This document shows, one piece after another, positions 14,455-23,218 of a DNA stretch of 50,128 nt. Position numbers and translations under genes: made by a program. The notes below the pieces were generated by a model. The model worked only from the letters and a program-made list of their open reading frames with translations. It did no database searches and was not told where the DNA came from. The stretch is taken from positions 1-50,128 of the forward strand of contig CAUGSS010000019.1 in the NCBI GenBank assembly GCA_959602365.1, given 5' to 3'. How positions within the stretch are numbered: position 1 is the first letter of the stretch; every line of letters starts with the position of its first letter. Source of the DNA: an uncultured Eubacteriales bacterium. GTDB lineage: Bacteria; Bacillota; Clostridia; Oscillospirales; Oscillospiraceae.

Positions 14455-15579
14455 TTATTTCTTGTCTACGTACTTCTCCACCGGCTTGATGCCCATCCGC
14501 TCAAAGGCGGACTTGAAGGAGCCGTTCTCATCGGGATAGGCGATGCCCTTCTCGGTGATGATGCCGGTGACCAGGCTGTGGTCGGTGACGTCGAAGGCGG
14601 GGTTCACCACGCCGACTCCCTCGGGGGCCATCCGCTTGGCGTACCACATCTCGGTGACCTCTTCGCCCTTGCGCTGCTCGATGTGGATCTCGTCCCCGGA
14701 CTCCATGGTCATGTCGATGGTGGAGGAGGGGGCGCAGCAGTAGAAGGGGATGCCGTAGTGCTTGGCGATGATGGCCACGCCGCTGGTGCCGATCTTGTTG
14801 GCGAAGTCGCCGTTGGCGGCCACCCGGTCGCAGCCCACGAAGATGATGCCGATCTTGCCGGACTTCATGGTGTAGGAGGCCATGTTGTCGCACTGGACAT
14901 AGGTGTCCACACCGGCGGCCTGCATCTCATAGGCGCTCAGCCGGGCGCCCTGGAGCAGGGGACGGGTCTCGTCGCAGTAGACGTGCAGGTCCTGCTTGCC
15001 GTCCCAGCCGTTCTCCAGCGCGATGTACACGGGAGCCAGGGCGGTGCCGTACTTGGCGGTGGCCAGGGTGCCGGCGTTGCAGTGGGTCATGATGCCCACG
15101 CCCTTGCCCAGCTTCTCCAGCAGTTCAAAGCCGTACTGGCCGATGTTGCGGCTGATCTGGATGTCCTCAGCCCGGATGGCGTCGGCCTCTTCCATCAGCC
15201 GCTGCTTCATCTCGGCGACGGTCTTGCCCTCCTTTTCGGCCATCAGCACCCCGTGCATCCGGTTGAGGGCCCAGCTCAGGTTGACGGCGGTGGGGCGGGA
15301 GGAGTTCAGATACTCCATCAGCTCGGTGCACTTGGACACAAAGGCGTCCATATCCTCGGTGTCCACCTGGTTGGCCAGCACATAGTAGCCATAGCCGCCG
15401 GCCACGCCGATGGCGGGGGCGCCGCGCACACGCAGGGAGTAGATGGCCTCCCAGATGTCCTCGGCCTTGTCCAGGGTCAGATACTTGCACTCGTTGGGCA
15501 GCAGAGTCTGGTCCAGGATCACCACAGACTTTTTGTCCTCGGACAGCAGTACGGTGTCCAGATTCAGAGCGTTTTCCAT
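14455..15579 (-). CDS. mtnA: S-methyl-5-thioribose-1-phosphate isomerase (MtnA family)
   Basis: 374 residues. The catalytic motifs of MtnA are present: THCNAGTLATAKYG (active-site Cys) and VGCDRVAANGD (Asp), with RGAPAIGVAGGYGYYV near the N-terminus. These separate it from eIF2B-like paralogs. Reaction: 5-methylthioribose-1-phosphate to 5-methylthioribulose-1-phosphate. MtnA homologs are also known to accept 5-deoxyribose-1-phosphate. It lies 45 bases after mtnK with its own AAGGAGATG site. The product is a ketose 1-phosphate, the form a FucA-like aldolase would cleave. Confidence 0.93.
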   Translation of the reverse strand: MENALNLDTVLLSEDKKSVVILDQTLLPNECKYLTLDKAEDIWEAIYSLRVRGAPAIGVAGGYGYYVLANQVDTEDMDAFVSKCTELMEYLNSSRPTAVNLSWALNRMHGVLMAEKEGKTVAEMKQRLMEEADAIRAEDIQISRNIGQYGFELLEKLGKGVGIMTHCNAGTLATAKYGTALAPVYIALENGWDGKQDLHVYCDETRPLLQGARLSAYEMQAAGVDTYVQCDNMASYTMKSGKIGIIFVGCDRVAANGDFANKIGTSGVAIIAKHYGIPFYCCAPSSTIDMTMESGDEIHIEQRKGEEVTEMWYAKRMAPEGVGVVNPAFDVTDHSLVTGIITEKGIAYPDENGSFKSAFERMGIKPVEKYVDKK

Positions 15580-15624
15580 AGTTACATCTCCTTATAGTCG
15601 CCGGTTCCTCCGGAACCGGATGGC

Positions 15625-16842
15625 TTACTGGGCGTCAACCGCGGCCACAGCGTCCTTCAGCACGTTCAGAAAGCACTTGCCGCACTTGCGCTCGGCCCGG
15701 TTCTTGATGAAGTCGATGCCGGCGGTGATGCAGATCTTCTCGGCGCGGGCCCGCTTGGCCTGATCGGCGATGGTGGTGATGTCCTTGACGTTGGCCATAC
15801 CCACGATGCGGCGGATCATCTCCAGGCCGGTGACGGCGGAGGTGTCGGCCAGGATGGTGGACATATAATAGTCCTCATAGGCCTTGTTCTTGCACATGGT
15901 GTCGGTGACATGGCCGTCATAGTAGGCGCGCATCTTCTCCATGGTCATGTTGATCACGTCCACGATGACGCTCTCCACCCAGTCGCAGAACTCCTTGGCG
16001 CCGGCGGCCTCGCCGTTGCACCAGGCGAAGATCATGTTGGCGATGACGTTGCCGATGTCGTAGCCCATGGGGCCGTAGAAGCAGAACTCCGGGTCAAAGA
16101 CCATGGTGGTGTCCTGGTTGATAAAGATGGAACCGGTGTGCAGGTCGCCGTGGATCAGGCTCTGGGCCCGGGTCATGAAGTCCATCTTCAGCTTGGCCAC
16201 TTCGCAGTGGAGCTCCTCGTCGCCATAGAGCTTCTCTTTGACAAAATCGGCGATGGGGGGGAAGACGTTGTTGCGGCCCAGCTCGTCGTTGTAGGGCTCG
16301 GTGTACACCAGCCGCTCGGAGATGTCGCACAGCTCGGGGGAGATGAACTTGCGCTGCAGCGCCTTCTTCTCCTGGTGGTCCATCACCACGTCGGTGGTGC
16401 CCATCAGCACCTGGGCCATGAAGGTGGAGATCTGGTCGGCGAACTTGGGGAAGATCTCGTGCTTGAGCATGGCGGTGCGCATGATCTCGTGGTCGCTCAG
16501 ATCCTGCATGCCGCAGGCGCTCATGACGGTGTCATAGAAGTAGATCTCAGGCACATAGCCGGGGGCCAGCTTGCCCTGGAGGATCAGGATCTCGGACTCG
16601 ATGCGGTTGCGGTCGGTGTCCAGCTTCATATCCTCAGAGATCCGGGTGACGGTGCCGGCCTGCTTGATGATGACGCTGTGGCCCTGGCTGTCCCACACTT
16701 TAAAGACGTAGTTCAGGTTGCCGTCGCCGATCTCCTTGCACTGCATGCTGGCCGCGTCCCAGTTCTTCTGGGGCACCTTCAGCTGGGCGTACTCAATGGC
16801 GTCTTCTGCCTTCATCAGGAAGTAGGTATCGAACTTTGACAT
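15625..16842 (-). CDS. mtnK: S-methyl-5-thioribose kinase (MtnK family)
   Basis: 405 residues from the ATG at 16842, which follows AGGGAGGA; an upstream in-frame extension overlaps the promoter and is rejected. The protein-kinase-like fold shows DGNLNYVF (P-loop region), VIIKQAG (nucleotide-contact Lys), HGDLHTGSIF (catalytic loop) and FDPEFCFYGPMGYDIGN (metal-binding segment), all typical of MtnK. Reaction: methylthioribose + ATP to methylthioribose-1-phosphate. It may also act on 5-deoxyribose (inference). It is cotranscribed with mtnA. The window has no MtnX or MtnD, the later steps of aerobic methionine salvage. Confidence 0.93.
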   Translation of the reverse strand: MSKFDTYFLMKAEDAIEYAQLKVPQKNWDAASMQCKEIGDGNLNYVFKVWDSQGHSVIIKQAGTVTRISEDMKLDTDRNRIESEILILQGKLAPGYVPEIYFYDTVMSACGMQDLSDHEIMRTAMLKHEIFPKFADQISTFMAQVLMGTTDVVMDHQEKKALQRKFISPELCDISERLVYTEPYNDELGRNNVFPPIADFVKEKLYGDEELHCEVAKLKMDFMTRAQSLIHGDLHTGSIFINQDTTMVFDPEFCFYGPMGYDIGNVIANMIFAWCNGEAAGAKEFCDWVESVIVDVINMTMEKMRAYYDGHVTDTMCKNKAYEDYYMSTILADTSAVTGLEMIRRIVGMANVKDITTIADQAKRARAEKICITAGIDFIKNRAERKCGKCFLNVLKDAVAAVDAQ

Positions 16843-16932
16843 AATAGATTCCTCCCTAGGTATAGAGAACATTGCTGCCGGTAGGCATTGCTGCGCAGCG
16901 GGGGCAGTCTGCCCGCTATTTTCATCAGGATT

Positions 16933-16961
16933 ATTGTACTCTGAAACGGCTTTGATGTCAA
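16933..16961 (-). promoter_or_regulatory. Sigma-A promoter for mtnKA
   Basis: On the minus strand TTGACA (16961-16956), 17-base spacer, TACAAT (16938-16933), about 90 bases before mtnK. This gives mtnKA a promoter separate from the ABC importer operon. Confidence 0.75.
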
Positions 16962-16974
16962 CGAGAAAACGGAC

Positions 16975-17008
16975 ACAAAACAACATTTTCAACAAAAGAT
17001 AACATTTC
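16975..17008. repeat. Direct repeats upstream of the mtnKA promoter
   Basis: Two imperfect copies, ACAAAACAACATTTTC (from 16975) and ACAAAAGATAACATTTC (from 16992), 17 bases apart and just upstream of the -35. They are a candidate regulator site. The rest of 16843-17097 shows nothing else. Confidence 0.4.
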
Positions 17009-17090
17009 GCATCCGGCAGAAAACACGAGGCAGCTTCAAAAGATGGGGTAAAATTTCCTTGTTTTACAGTGCTTTTCTGGGATAGCAGCG

Positions 17091-17135
17091 AAAAAGAACG
17101 GGGCGTTGTGAAACGGACATTTCACAACACCCCGT
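17091..17135 (-). terminator. Terminator of the ABC importer operon
   Basis: A 16-bp stem (17098-17113 with 17120-17135, one mismatch). On the minus strand it is followed by TTCTTTTTC. It separates the importer from mtnKA. Confidence 0.85.
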
Positions 17136-17212
17136 TGCAGGTAGTGGGTCAGGTTCGGCCGGTGGACGGACAGGGCGGCCGCCCAGCGGTCGAACGCAGG
17201 AGAGACGAGGAA

Positions 17213-18223
17213 TCAGTCCTCCTTGGAGGTGGCGTAAGCGGCGACCAGGGCCAGGCAGAGCACGGCGCCCTTGACAGCGGGGAGCACATAGTACACCACG
17301 CCGCACATGGTCAGACCGTTTTCAAGCACCTGAATCAGCAGGGCGCCGATGAAGGTGCCCAAGGCGTTGGGCCGTTCGGCACCGCCCACGCTGCGGCCGA
17401 CGAACACGGCGGCCAGGGAGCTCATCAGGTAGGAGTCGCAGCCGTTGATCATGGCGGACATGTTCCGGGAGCACACCACGATACCGCCGACGGCGATGAA
17501 CACGGCGGCGAACATGCCGGCCAGGAAGCGCATCCGCTTGACGTTGATACCGGACAGCTTGGCGGCGGTCTTGTTGCCGCCCATGGCGTACAGGTAACGG
17601 CCGTACTTGGTGCGCTCCAGCAGCACCCAGCAGACCACCACGCAGACGATCATGATGACGTAGATCCAGGGGGACTTGCCGATGTTCCGGGCAGCTTCAG
17701 CCCAGCCGCCGGCGGGAGAGGCGTCGCCGCCGTTCAGAGCGGCAAACCAGCTGGGGCCGTTCAGACCGGCGGACACGGCGGAACCGCCGGTGTAGGCCAG
17801 GCCGAGGCCCTGATGGACGAACTGGAGGGCGCAGGTGCACAGCATGTCGGGCACTTTGCAGACCAGGATCAGGAACATGGTGAGCAGATACATCACCATG
17901 GCGAAGATGATGGTGATGATGAAAGACAGCCACACCGGGAAGCCGAACCACAGGCACATGGATGCGAACACATAGGCGCAGAAGGTGCCCAGGGTGGCGG
18001 CGGACATGTCGAATCCGTCGGGAGCCATGGAGACGGTGGCCGCCATGGCGAAGATGGTGACGGTGGACATGGAGGTTAGGATGCTGGTCAGGTTGTTGAC
18101 GGAGAAGAAGGCGTTGCCCCGGATGATCGTGAAGATGATGACAGACAGCACCAGCACGATGACGGCGGCCCAGTTCAGGAGCTGGTGGCCAGCCTTCCTC
18201 AGACTAGTTGAACTTTGAACCAT
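17213..18223 (-). CDS. Ribose-type ABC transporter permease (RbsC-like)
   Basis: 336 residues with about eight to ten hydrophobic segments. It carries typical RbsC-family blocks: FSVNNLTSILTSMSTVTIFAMAAT, GRYLYAMGGNKTAAKLSGINVKRM and GCDSYLMSSLAAVFVGRSVGG. It is the membrane channel for sugar import, third gene after the binding protein and ATPase. One permease with a dual-domain ATPase is the usual carbohydrate uptake 2 (CUT2) arrangement. The substrate is not readable from sequence. Confidence 0.92.
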   Translation of the reverse strand: MVQSSTSLRKAGHQLLNWAAVIVLVLSVIIFTIIRGNAFFSVNNLTSILTSMSTVTIFAMAATVSMAPDGFDMSAATLGTFCAYVFASMCLWFGFPVWLSFIITIIFAMVMYLLTMFLILVCKVPDMLCTCALQFVHQGLGLAYTGGSAVSAGLNGPSWFAALNGGDASPAGGWAEAARNIGKSPWIYVIMIVCVVVCWVLLERTKYGRYLYAMGGNKTAAKLSGINVKRMRFLAGMFAAVFIAVGGIVVCSRNMSAMINGCDSYLMSSLAAVFVGRSVGGAERPNALGTFIGALLIQVLENGLTMCGVVYYVLPAVKGAVLCLALVAAYATSKED

Positions 18224-18266
18224 ATTGTTTTCCTCCCGTAATGGAATATCCCGATCTCTCTTCGGG

Positions 18267-19796
18267 TCAGCCGGCCACGTAGGCAGAGGTGTCGCCGGTG
18301 GCGTAGTGCATGATCTCGTCCTCGCTGGTCTTGGCGGTTTCCAGCTCCGCCATAACCTGGCCGTCGAACATGACGTACATCCGGTCGGTGATGCTCAGCA
18401 GCTCGGAGTTTTCGCAGGTGGCGTAGATGACGCAGTGGCCCTGCTTGGCGATCTCGTTGATCAGGTGGAAGATCTCCTGCTTGGCGCCCACGTCCACGCC
18501 CTTGGTGGGTTCGTCAAAGATGTACACATCGGCGTCAGCGTTGAGCCACTTGGCCACGGCCACCTTCTGCTGGTTGCCGCCGGACAGGTTGGCCACCTTC
18601 TGGCGCACCGAGGGGGTCTTGATGCTCAGGCTCTCCACAAACTCCTCGGCCACCTTGGCGGTCTTGTGGTCGTTGACAAAGGTCAGGTGGCAGAACTTGC
18701 CCAGGCAGGCGGCGGAGACGTTGAAGGTGACGGTCTCGGTGACCAGCACGCCCTCCTTGCGCCGCTCCTCGGGCACCAGGGCAATGCCCTGCCGCACGGC
18801 GTCGGCCGGGTTCTTGAACTTGAGCTCCTTGCCGTTGAGGGTGATGGTGCCGGAGGACTTCTTGTAGTCGCCGAACAGGGTCTTGCACAGCTCGGTCTTG
18901 CCGCCGCCGACCAGTCCGGCCAGGCCAACGATTTCGCCCCGGCGGACGTAGAGGGAGACATCCTTGACGCGGCCCTCCCGCTCAGAGAGGTGCTCCACGA
19001 CAAAGGCCTTCTCCCCGATATCACAGACTTCCTTGGGGAAGGATTCGTCAAAGGAACGGCCCAGCATCTTGTCGACGATCTCCTTGGTGGTCGTCTCGGG
19101 GGTGATGGGGGTGGTATCCACGATCTCGCCGTTTCTCATCACGGTGTAAGAGTCGCAGATCCGCAGCACCTCCTGGATGCGGTGGGTGATGAAGATGATT
19201 GCGATGTTTTCGGTCTCCCGCAGGTGGCGCACCACCCGGAACAGCTCCTCGGTTTCGGAGTCGGACAGGGGGGCGGTGGGCTCGTCGAGGATCAGGAAGT
19301 TACAGGTGTTCTGAATCGCCCGGGCGATCAGCACCATCTGCTTCTGAGCCAGAGTCAGGCTGCCGCAGGGGCGGCGGACGTCAATGTCCACGTTGAGCCG
19401 CTTCAGCACCTCGGCGGCCTCTTTGCGGATTCTGCCGTAGTTCATGAAGAGCTTGCCCTTCATGTTCATGACCGTGTCGTTGAACATGACGTTCTCTGCC
19501 ACCGTCAGGGTGGGGACCAGAGCCATGTCCACCTCCTGGTACACGATCTGAATGCCGAGCTTCTTGGCGTCGGCGGGGTGGCGTACCTGAACGACCTGCC
19601 CGTTGTAGAGCACGTCGCCGGTATAGGTGGGGTTGGAGCCGGCCAGCACCTTCATCAGGGTGGATTTGCCGGCGCCGTTGGCGCCCATGACAGCGTGGAT
19701 CATGCCGGTGCTGATCTCGAAATCACAGTCGGACAGAGCCTTGACGCCGGGAAACTCAATGGAAACCTTTTTGGTTCCTAATGTGATTTTGTCCAT
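18267..19796 (-). CDS. Ribose-type ABC transporter ATPase (RbsA-like, two nucleotide-binding domains)
   Basis: 509 residues, the RbsA/MglA length. Domain 1 has Walker A GANGAGKST near residue 35 and Walker B FLILDEPTAPL. Its signature is unusual (SLTLAQKQ). Domain 2 has a relaxed Walker A, GLVGGGKTE, signature LSGGNQQKVAVAKW and Walker B VYIFDEPTKGVDVGAK. Such degeneracy in one site is common in the CUT2 family. It powers the adjacent permease. Confidence 0.93.
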   Translation of the reverse strand: MDKITLGTKKVSIEFPGVKALSDCDFEISTGMIHAVMGANGAGKSTLMKVLAGSNPTYTGDVLYNGQVVQVRHPADAKKLGIQIVYQEVDMALVPTLTVAENVMFNDTVMNMKGKLFMNYGRIRKEAAEVLKRLNVDIDVRRPCGSLTLAQKQMVLIARAIQNTCNFLILDEPTAPLSDSETEELFRVVRHLRETENIAIIFITHRIQEVLRICDSYTVMRNGEIVDTTPITPETTTKEIVDKMLGRSFDESFPKEVCDIGEKAFVVEHLSEREGRVKDVSLYVRRGEIVGLAGLVGGGKTELCKTLFGDYKKSSGTITLNGKELKFKNPADAVRQGIALVPEERRKEGVLVTETVTFNVSAACLGKFCHLTFVNDHKTAKVAEEFVESLSIKTPSVRQKVANLSGGNQQKVAVAKWLNADADVYIFDEPTKGVDVGAKQEIFHLINEIAKQGHCVIYATCENSELLSITDRMYVMFDGQVMAELETAKTSEDEIMHYATGDTSAYVAG

Positions 19797-19853
19797 AGAT
19801 TCCCTCTTTTCAAGCTTTCATTCCGGCCCAGCGCACAAGCCGGCAATGGAAGG

Positions 19854-19885
19854 CGGGGCGCCGGAGCAAATACTCCGACGCCCCG
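19854..19885 (-). other. Intercistronic stem-loop after the binding-protein gene
   Basis: A 13-bp stem with one mismatch (19854-19866 with 19873-19885), between the binding-protein and ATPase genes and lacking a T run. It may protect or partly terminate the mRNA so that binding protein exceeds transporter, as in many sugar ABC operons. Confidence 0.5.
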
Positions 19886-19931
19886 TTTCGCTTAAGATTG
19901 GTTCAGATGCGGTTGTGGATGCCGTCAGGGC

Positions 19932-21170
19932 TTAGTGGCCCAGCAGCTCGACCATCCAGTCGCAGGTGGGCATCCAAGAGACATCGCTGTAGGAGTCGGG
20001 GGCGACCTCGCCCAGGTTCTCCACAGTGGTGCCCTCCTGGCTCATGACCATCTCCTGGGTGATAACGGAGGAGGGGATCTCCAGCCAGTCGCCGATGTCC
20101 GCATAGTAGCAGGAAGCGGCGCGGATGTCATCGTACTGATCGGCCATCTCCAGAGCCAGGATACGGCAGGCGAACTCGCCGTTGCTGGTCCAGTTGGTGG
20201 TGGCGCAAGCCTTCCAGTTCTTGCCCTCGGCCATGTACTGGATGTCCTCGTTGCTGATGTCAACGGAGACCATGGGGATCTCGGAGTTGGCCTCGACCAG
20301 AGCCTGATACACGCCCTGAGCATAAGCGTCATAGCAGCACCAGATGGCGTCGATGTCCTCGGTGTCGTTGTACTTCTGCAGGGTGGCGGCGGTCACGTCG
20401 CGCATGGACTGGGTGGCGTTCTGGTCATCGATGGGGGCGATGCGCTCCACGGTGGTGATGCGGCCGTCGTCCTCATAGGGCTGATAGCCTTCCTGGCGGC
20501 GATCGAAGGGGCTGTTGTAGCCGGCGCCCTGCTGAACCTGCAGAACGCGGACGGCCTCGCCGGCCTCGACCTTCTCAGGATACATGTCCAGGATGGTGTC
20601 CAGCAGCATCTCGGCAAAGCCGGCGTCCTGCTGGAAGAACTGGGTCACGCCCTCGATCTTCTGGACCTCGCCGTTCTCATCCTTGAAGGGAGTGTCGAAG
20701 GTGACGATCTTCAGATCGGGATACTGCTCCAGGATGCCGCTCAGGAAGCTCCAGGCATACTCCTGGCCGCCGTGGGAGACCATCAGTCCGTCGTAGCCGC
20801 TCTGAGCGCACTGGGTGATACGGGTCTGCCACTCGTCAGCGTTGTCGTTGCAGAAGAAGGTGTCGGCTTCCATGCCGAGCTTCTCAGCAGTCTCCTCGAA
20901 AGAGGTGGACCACATCTGGAAGATGGTGGCGGGGGTCATCAGCATGATGTAGGCGATCTTCTTGCCGGCCACGGGGGACTCGGTGGTGGTGGCGTCGCCA
21001 GTGGAGGCATCTCCAGTGGAGGCGTCGCCGGTGGAGGCATCACCGCTGCCGTCAGCGGAGCTGGCGGGAGTAGAAGTGCTGCCCTGGTTGGACGTGGTGC
21101 TGTTTCCGCCGCAGGCCACGAGAGCGAAAGCCATGGCGAGAACCAGCAGCATAGCAACTAGCTTTTTCAT
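19932..21170 (-). CDS. Sugar ABC transporter substrate-binding lipoprotein
   Basis: 412 residues. Lipoprotein signal MKKLVAMLLVLAMAFALVAC (Cys20), then a low-complexity linker with an STGDA-type repeat, then a periplasmic-binding-protein type 1 domain starting at KKIAYIMLMTPATIF. The central sugar-site regions look like those of ribose/galactose-type proteins (YDGLMVSHGG, DAIWCCYDAYAQGVYQALVE, IPMVSVDIS). It captures the sugar outside the cell for the RbsA/RbsC-like pair. The ligand could be ribose, 5-deoxyribose or methylthioribose; proximity to mtnKA favours the last two, but only as inference. Confidence 0.9.
   Translation of the reverse strand: MKKLVAMLLVLAMAFALVACGGNSTTSNQGSTSTPASSADGSGDASTGDASTGDASTGDATTTESPVAGKKIAYIMLMTPATIFQMWSTSFEETAEKLGMEADTFFCNDNADEWQTRITQCAQSGYDGLMVSHGGQEYAWSFLSGILEQYPDLKIVTFDTPFKDENGEVQKIEGVTQFFQQDAGFAEMLLDTILDMYPEKVEAGEAVRVLQVQQGAGYNSPFDRRQEGYQPYEDDGRITTVERIAPIDDQNATQSMRDVTAATLQKYNDTEDIDAIWCCYDAYAQGVYQALVEANSEIPMVSVDISNEDIQYMAEGKNWKACATTNWTSNGEFACRILALEMADQYDDIRAASCYYADIGDWLEIPSSVITQEMVMSQEGTTVENLGEVAPDSYSDVSWMPTCDWMVELLGH
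20986..21045. repeat. 15-bp tandem repeat in the binding-protein linker
   Basis: Four 15-base units on the plus strand (GTGGAGGCATCTCCA type) encode repeated STGDA units of the extracellular linker. The copy number could vary between strains. Confidence 0.75.
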
Positions 21171-21434
21171 GTTTTTCCTCCTATATAGATATTTTTACCA
21201 AAGCGGTTTCCGCTTCGGTACTGTCAATTTAGCACAAGTTCATAGTTTTGTAAATGTTCTGTTTTGGATTTTTGCCCGTTTTTCTTCTTTTCGGAACAAC
21301 GCACAAAAAAGCAAGTTTAATTTCGGCGAATCGCCCATGGAACTCCCCCTTGACAAACGCAAACTTCTATATTGTGTCAAAATATTCACAAAATATGCGG
21401 CGTTTACAGGGGGACATCATTCCTGAAAAACCTG
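21171..21434. promoter_or_regulatory. Leader of the ABC importer operon
   Basis: Contains a near-perfect inverted repeat (ACCAAAGCGG, TTT, CCGCTTCGGT, 21198-21220) between the binding-protein start and a minus-strand TTGACA (21227-21222). I could not place a matching -10. The repeat is a candidate operator. No gene is visible. Confidence 0.35.
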
Positions 21435-21470
21435 AAAATGGCGGCCGTCCCAAAGGTCAGCCGCCATTTT
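21435..21470. terminator. Terminator after fucU
   Basis: An 11-bp stem (AAAATGGCGGC at 21435-21445 with GCCGCCATTTT at 21460-21470). It separates fucU from the importer operon. Confidence 0.7.
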
Positions 21471-21513
21471 ATAAAATCCGGATGTGGTTTTTTTTGCTTT
21501 TCTGTCCGTTTTC

Positions 21514-21951
21514 TTACAGGCACCCCTTCTGCAGGATGGTGCAGGCGTAAAAAGCGGTCTCGGTGGTGGCCACCACGGCATAGGCATTTTTGGCCATGGT
21601 GTAGAACTTGCCCCGGGGGATCATGGCGCAGGCGTCGGCGCCCCGGGGATCGTGTTTGGCCACGATGGCCTTGAACTCGTCCCACACCGGGCACTCCAGA
21701 TCGGCGTGGCGGGCGTCCTTGTCCATGATGAGCACCGGATCGTCCACAAAGTCGTCCAGGGGAAGCAGGGTGAGGATGGCGTCCATCAGGTCGGTGGCCT
21801 TGACCCCGTCGCAGCGGATCAGAATGCTGTCCTTGGCCATGGAGGCGGCGGCGAAGTTGGCGTCGCCGATGACCAGGGTGTCGCCGTGGCCCATCTCGGC
21901 CAGCACCTTCAGCAGTTCCGGGGACAGGACGGGGGGAATTCCTTTCAGCAT
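21514..21951 (-). CDS. fucU: FucU-type sugar mutarotase
   Basis: 145 residues from the ATG at 21951. MLKGIPPVLSPELLKVLAEM then GHGD (His22) and GDANF (Asp30) match E. coli FucU almost position for position, and the protein is FucU-sized. FucU interconverts the anomers of fucose and also ribose, so that downstream kinases or isomerases receive the right form. With no fucose genes here, the substrate may be the pentose imported by the neighbouring ABC system. It is divergent from the SorC regulator. Confidence 0.9.
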   Translation of the reverse strand: MLKGIPPVLSPELLKVLAEMGHGDTLVIGDANFAAASMAKDSILIRCDGVKATDLMDAILTLLPLDDFVDDPVLIMDKDARHADLECPVWDEFKAIVAKHDPRGADACAMIPRGKFYTMAKNAYAVVATTETAFYACTILQKGCL

Positions 21952-22102
21952 AGCGTACACGCACCTTTCTTTGCTCGTTGTCTTTGGGTTCGTTTGGTCC
22001 TGCGCCGCTGGCGGCGCGGTGTTCTGAGGTGAGTGTACACCGCCGGGGTGGGAAATGCAAGGGGAGAATCGCGCCCGCACCCTTCTCCGGCGGCCGGTTC
22101 TA

Positions 22103-22111
22103 TGGTAAAAT
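22103..22111 (+). promoter_or_regulatory. Extended -10 for the SorC regulator
   Basis: TGG followed by TAAAAT (22106-22111), about 30 bases before the start. The -35 region (TTCTCC) is weak. Confidence 0.4.
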
Positions 22112-22141
22112 AGCCTCAAAAGGAAAGAGGAGGCGCCGAAG

Positions 22142-23104
22142 ATGGAGCTGCAGAGCAGGGAATCCCGCCTGGTCCATGTGGCGGAGCTGTATTATGAGCA
22201 GGGGATGAGCCAGCAGAAGATTGCCGGGCTGCTGGGGCTGTCCCGGCCCACGGTGTCCCGGCTGCTGGAGGAGGCCAGGGCGTGCGGGGTGGTGGAGATT
22301 GTGGTGCACGCCCCGCTGCGCAAGCAGGCCGAACTGTCCGCCCGGCTGCGCCGGGAGCTGGGGCTCCGGGATGCGGTGGTGGTGGCCGGCCGCTGCGACC
22401 GGGACCGGGCGCTCCACCGGTGCGCCCAGGCGGCGGCGGAGGCCTTTTTGGCCCTGCTGGAGAGCGGCATGACGGTGGGCATTGCCTGGGGCCGGGCGCT
22501 GCGGGCCTTCTGCGGCCAGGTTCCCGCGCAGCAGCACATCTTCCAGGTGCAGGTGGTCCAGATGATCGGCTGCCTGGGGACGGGCAACCCCCAGCTGGAC
22601 GGCCTGGAACTCTCCCTCACCCTGGCCAAGAAGCTCAACGGCACCTTCCGCAATGTCTATGCTCCGGTGTATGTGGAGAGCGAGCTGGTCCAGTCCTATC
22701 TGCTCCGGGAGCCCTCGGTGGCGCTGGCCATCCGCCAGGGGGAGCGGGCCGATATCGTGGTCACCGGCGTCGGCTCCCTCTGGGACCGGGAGGGGTCGCT
22801 GTACCGGGCGGGCTACTTTACGGAACGGGATCGGGAGGAGCTCACCGCCGCCGGAGCGGCCGCGGTGATCCAGGGACGGCTGCTGGACCGGAACGGCCGG
22901 GAGATTGAAGTGCCCGGGCGCTATGTGGTGGGCTGCCCCCTGGAGGCCACCCGCCAGGCCTCCTGGCGCATCGGCATCAACGCCGGGGCCGGCCGGGCCG
23001 TGGAGACCCTGGCGGCGGTGCGGGGGGGCTGCGTCAACCTGCTGGTGGTGGACGAACCGCTGGCGGAGGAGCTGCTTGCGCTGAACAAAACGGAAGAAAA
23101 CTGA
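22142..23104 (+). CDS. SorC/CggR-family transcriptional regulator
   Basis: 320 residues. The N-terminal helix-turn-helix spans about residues 15-45 (YYEQGMSQQKIAGLLGLSRP, then TVSRLLEEAR). The rest is a sugar-phosphate-binding domain with typical GIAWGRAL and VTGVGSLWDREG segments. SorC regulators bind a phosphorylated sugar and control adjacent catabolic genes. It is divergent from fucU and upstream of the split transketolase, so both are likely targets. A run of GC-rich codons matches its neighbours, with no sign of transfer. Confidence 0.9.
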   Translation: MELQSRESRLVHVAELYYEQGMSQQKIAGLLGLSRPTVSRLLEEARACGVVEIVVHAPLRKQAELSARLRRELGLRDAVVVAGRCDRDRALHRCAQAAAEAFLALLESGMTVGIAWGRALRAFCGQVPAQQHIFQVQVVQMIGCLGTGNPQLDGLELSLTLAKKLNGTFRNVYAPVYVESELVQSYLLREPSVALAIRQGERADIVVTGVGSLWDREGSLYRAGYFTERDREELTAAGAAAVIQGRLLDRNGREIEVPGRYVVGCPLEATRQASWRIGINAGAGRAVETLAAVRGGCVNLLVVDEPLAEELLALNKTEEN

Positions 23105-23218
23105 ACAAATGTAAAGGCGGGGGCGGAGAATTTTCCGCTCCCGCCTTGACTTGCCCGGCGGGGTGTGAAAAAATGAAGCCGAAAGCGAACCCGAAAACAA
23201 GAGAGGAGACGCATAGCT

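Noticed and set aside
12385..16842. A complete aerobic methionine salvage pathway (MtnK, MtnA, MtnB, MtnW, MtnX, MtnD)
   Set aside because: No phosphatase MtnX or oxygen-dependent dioxygenase MtnD is present, and the RLP has KDDHG rather than KDDE. The organism looks anaerobic.
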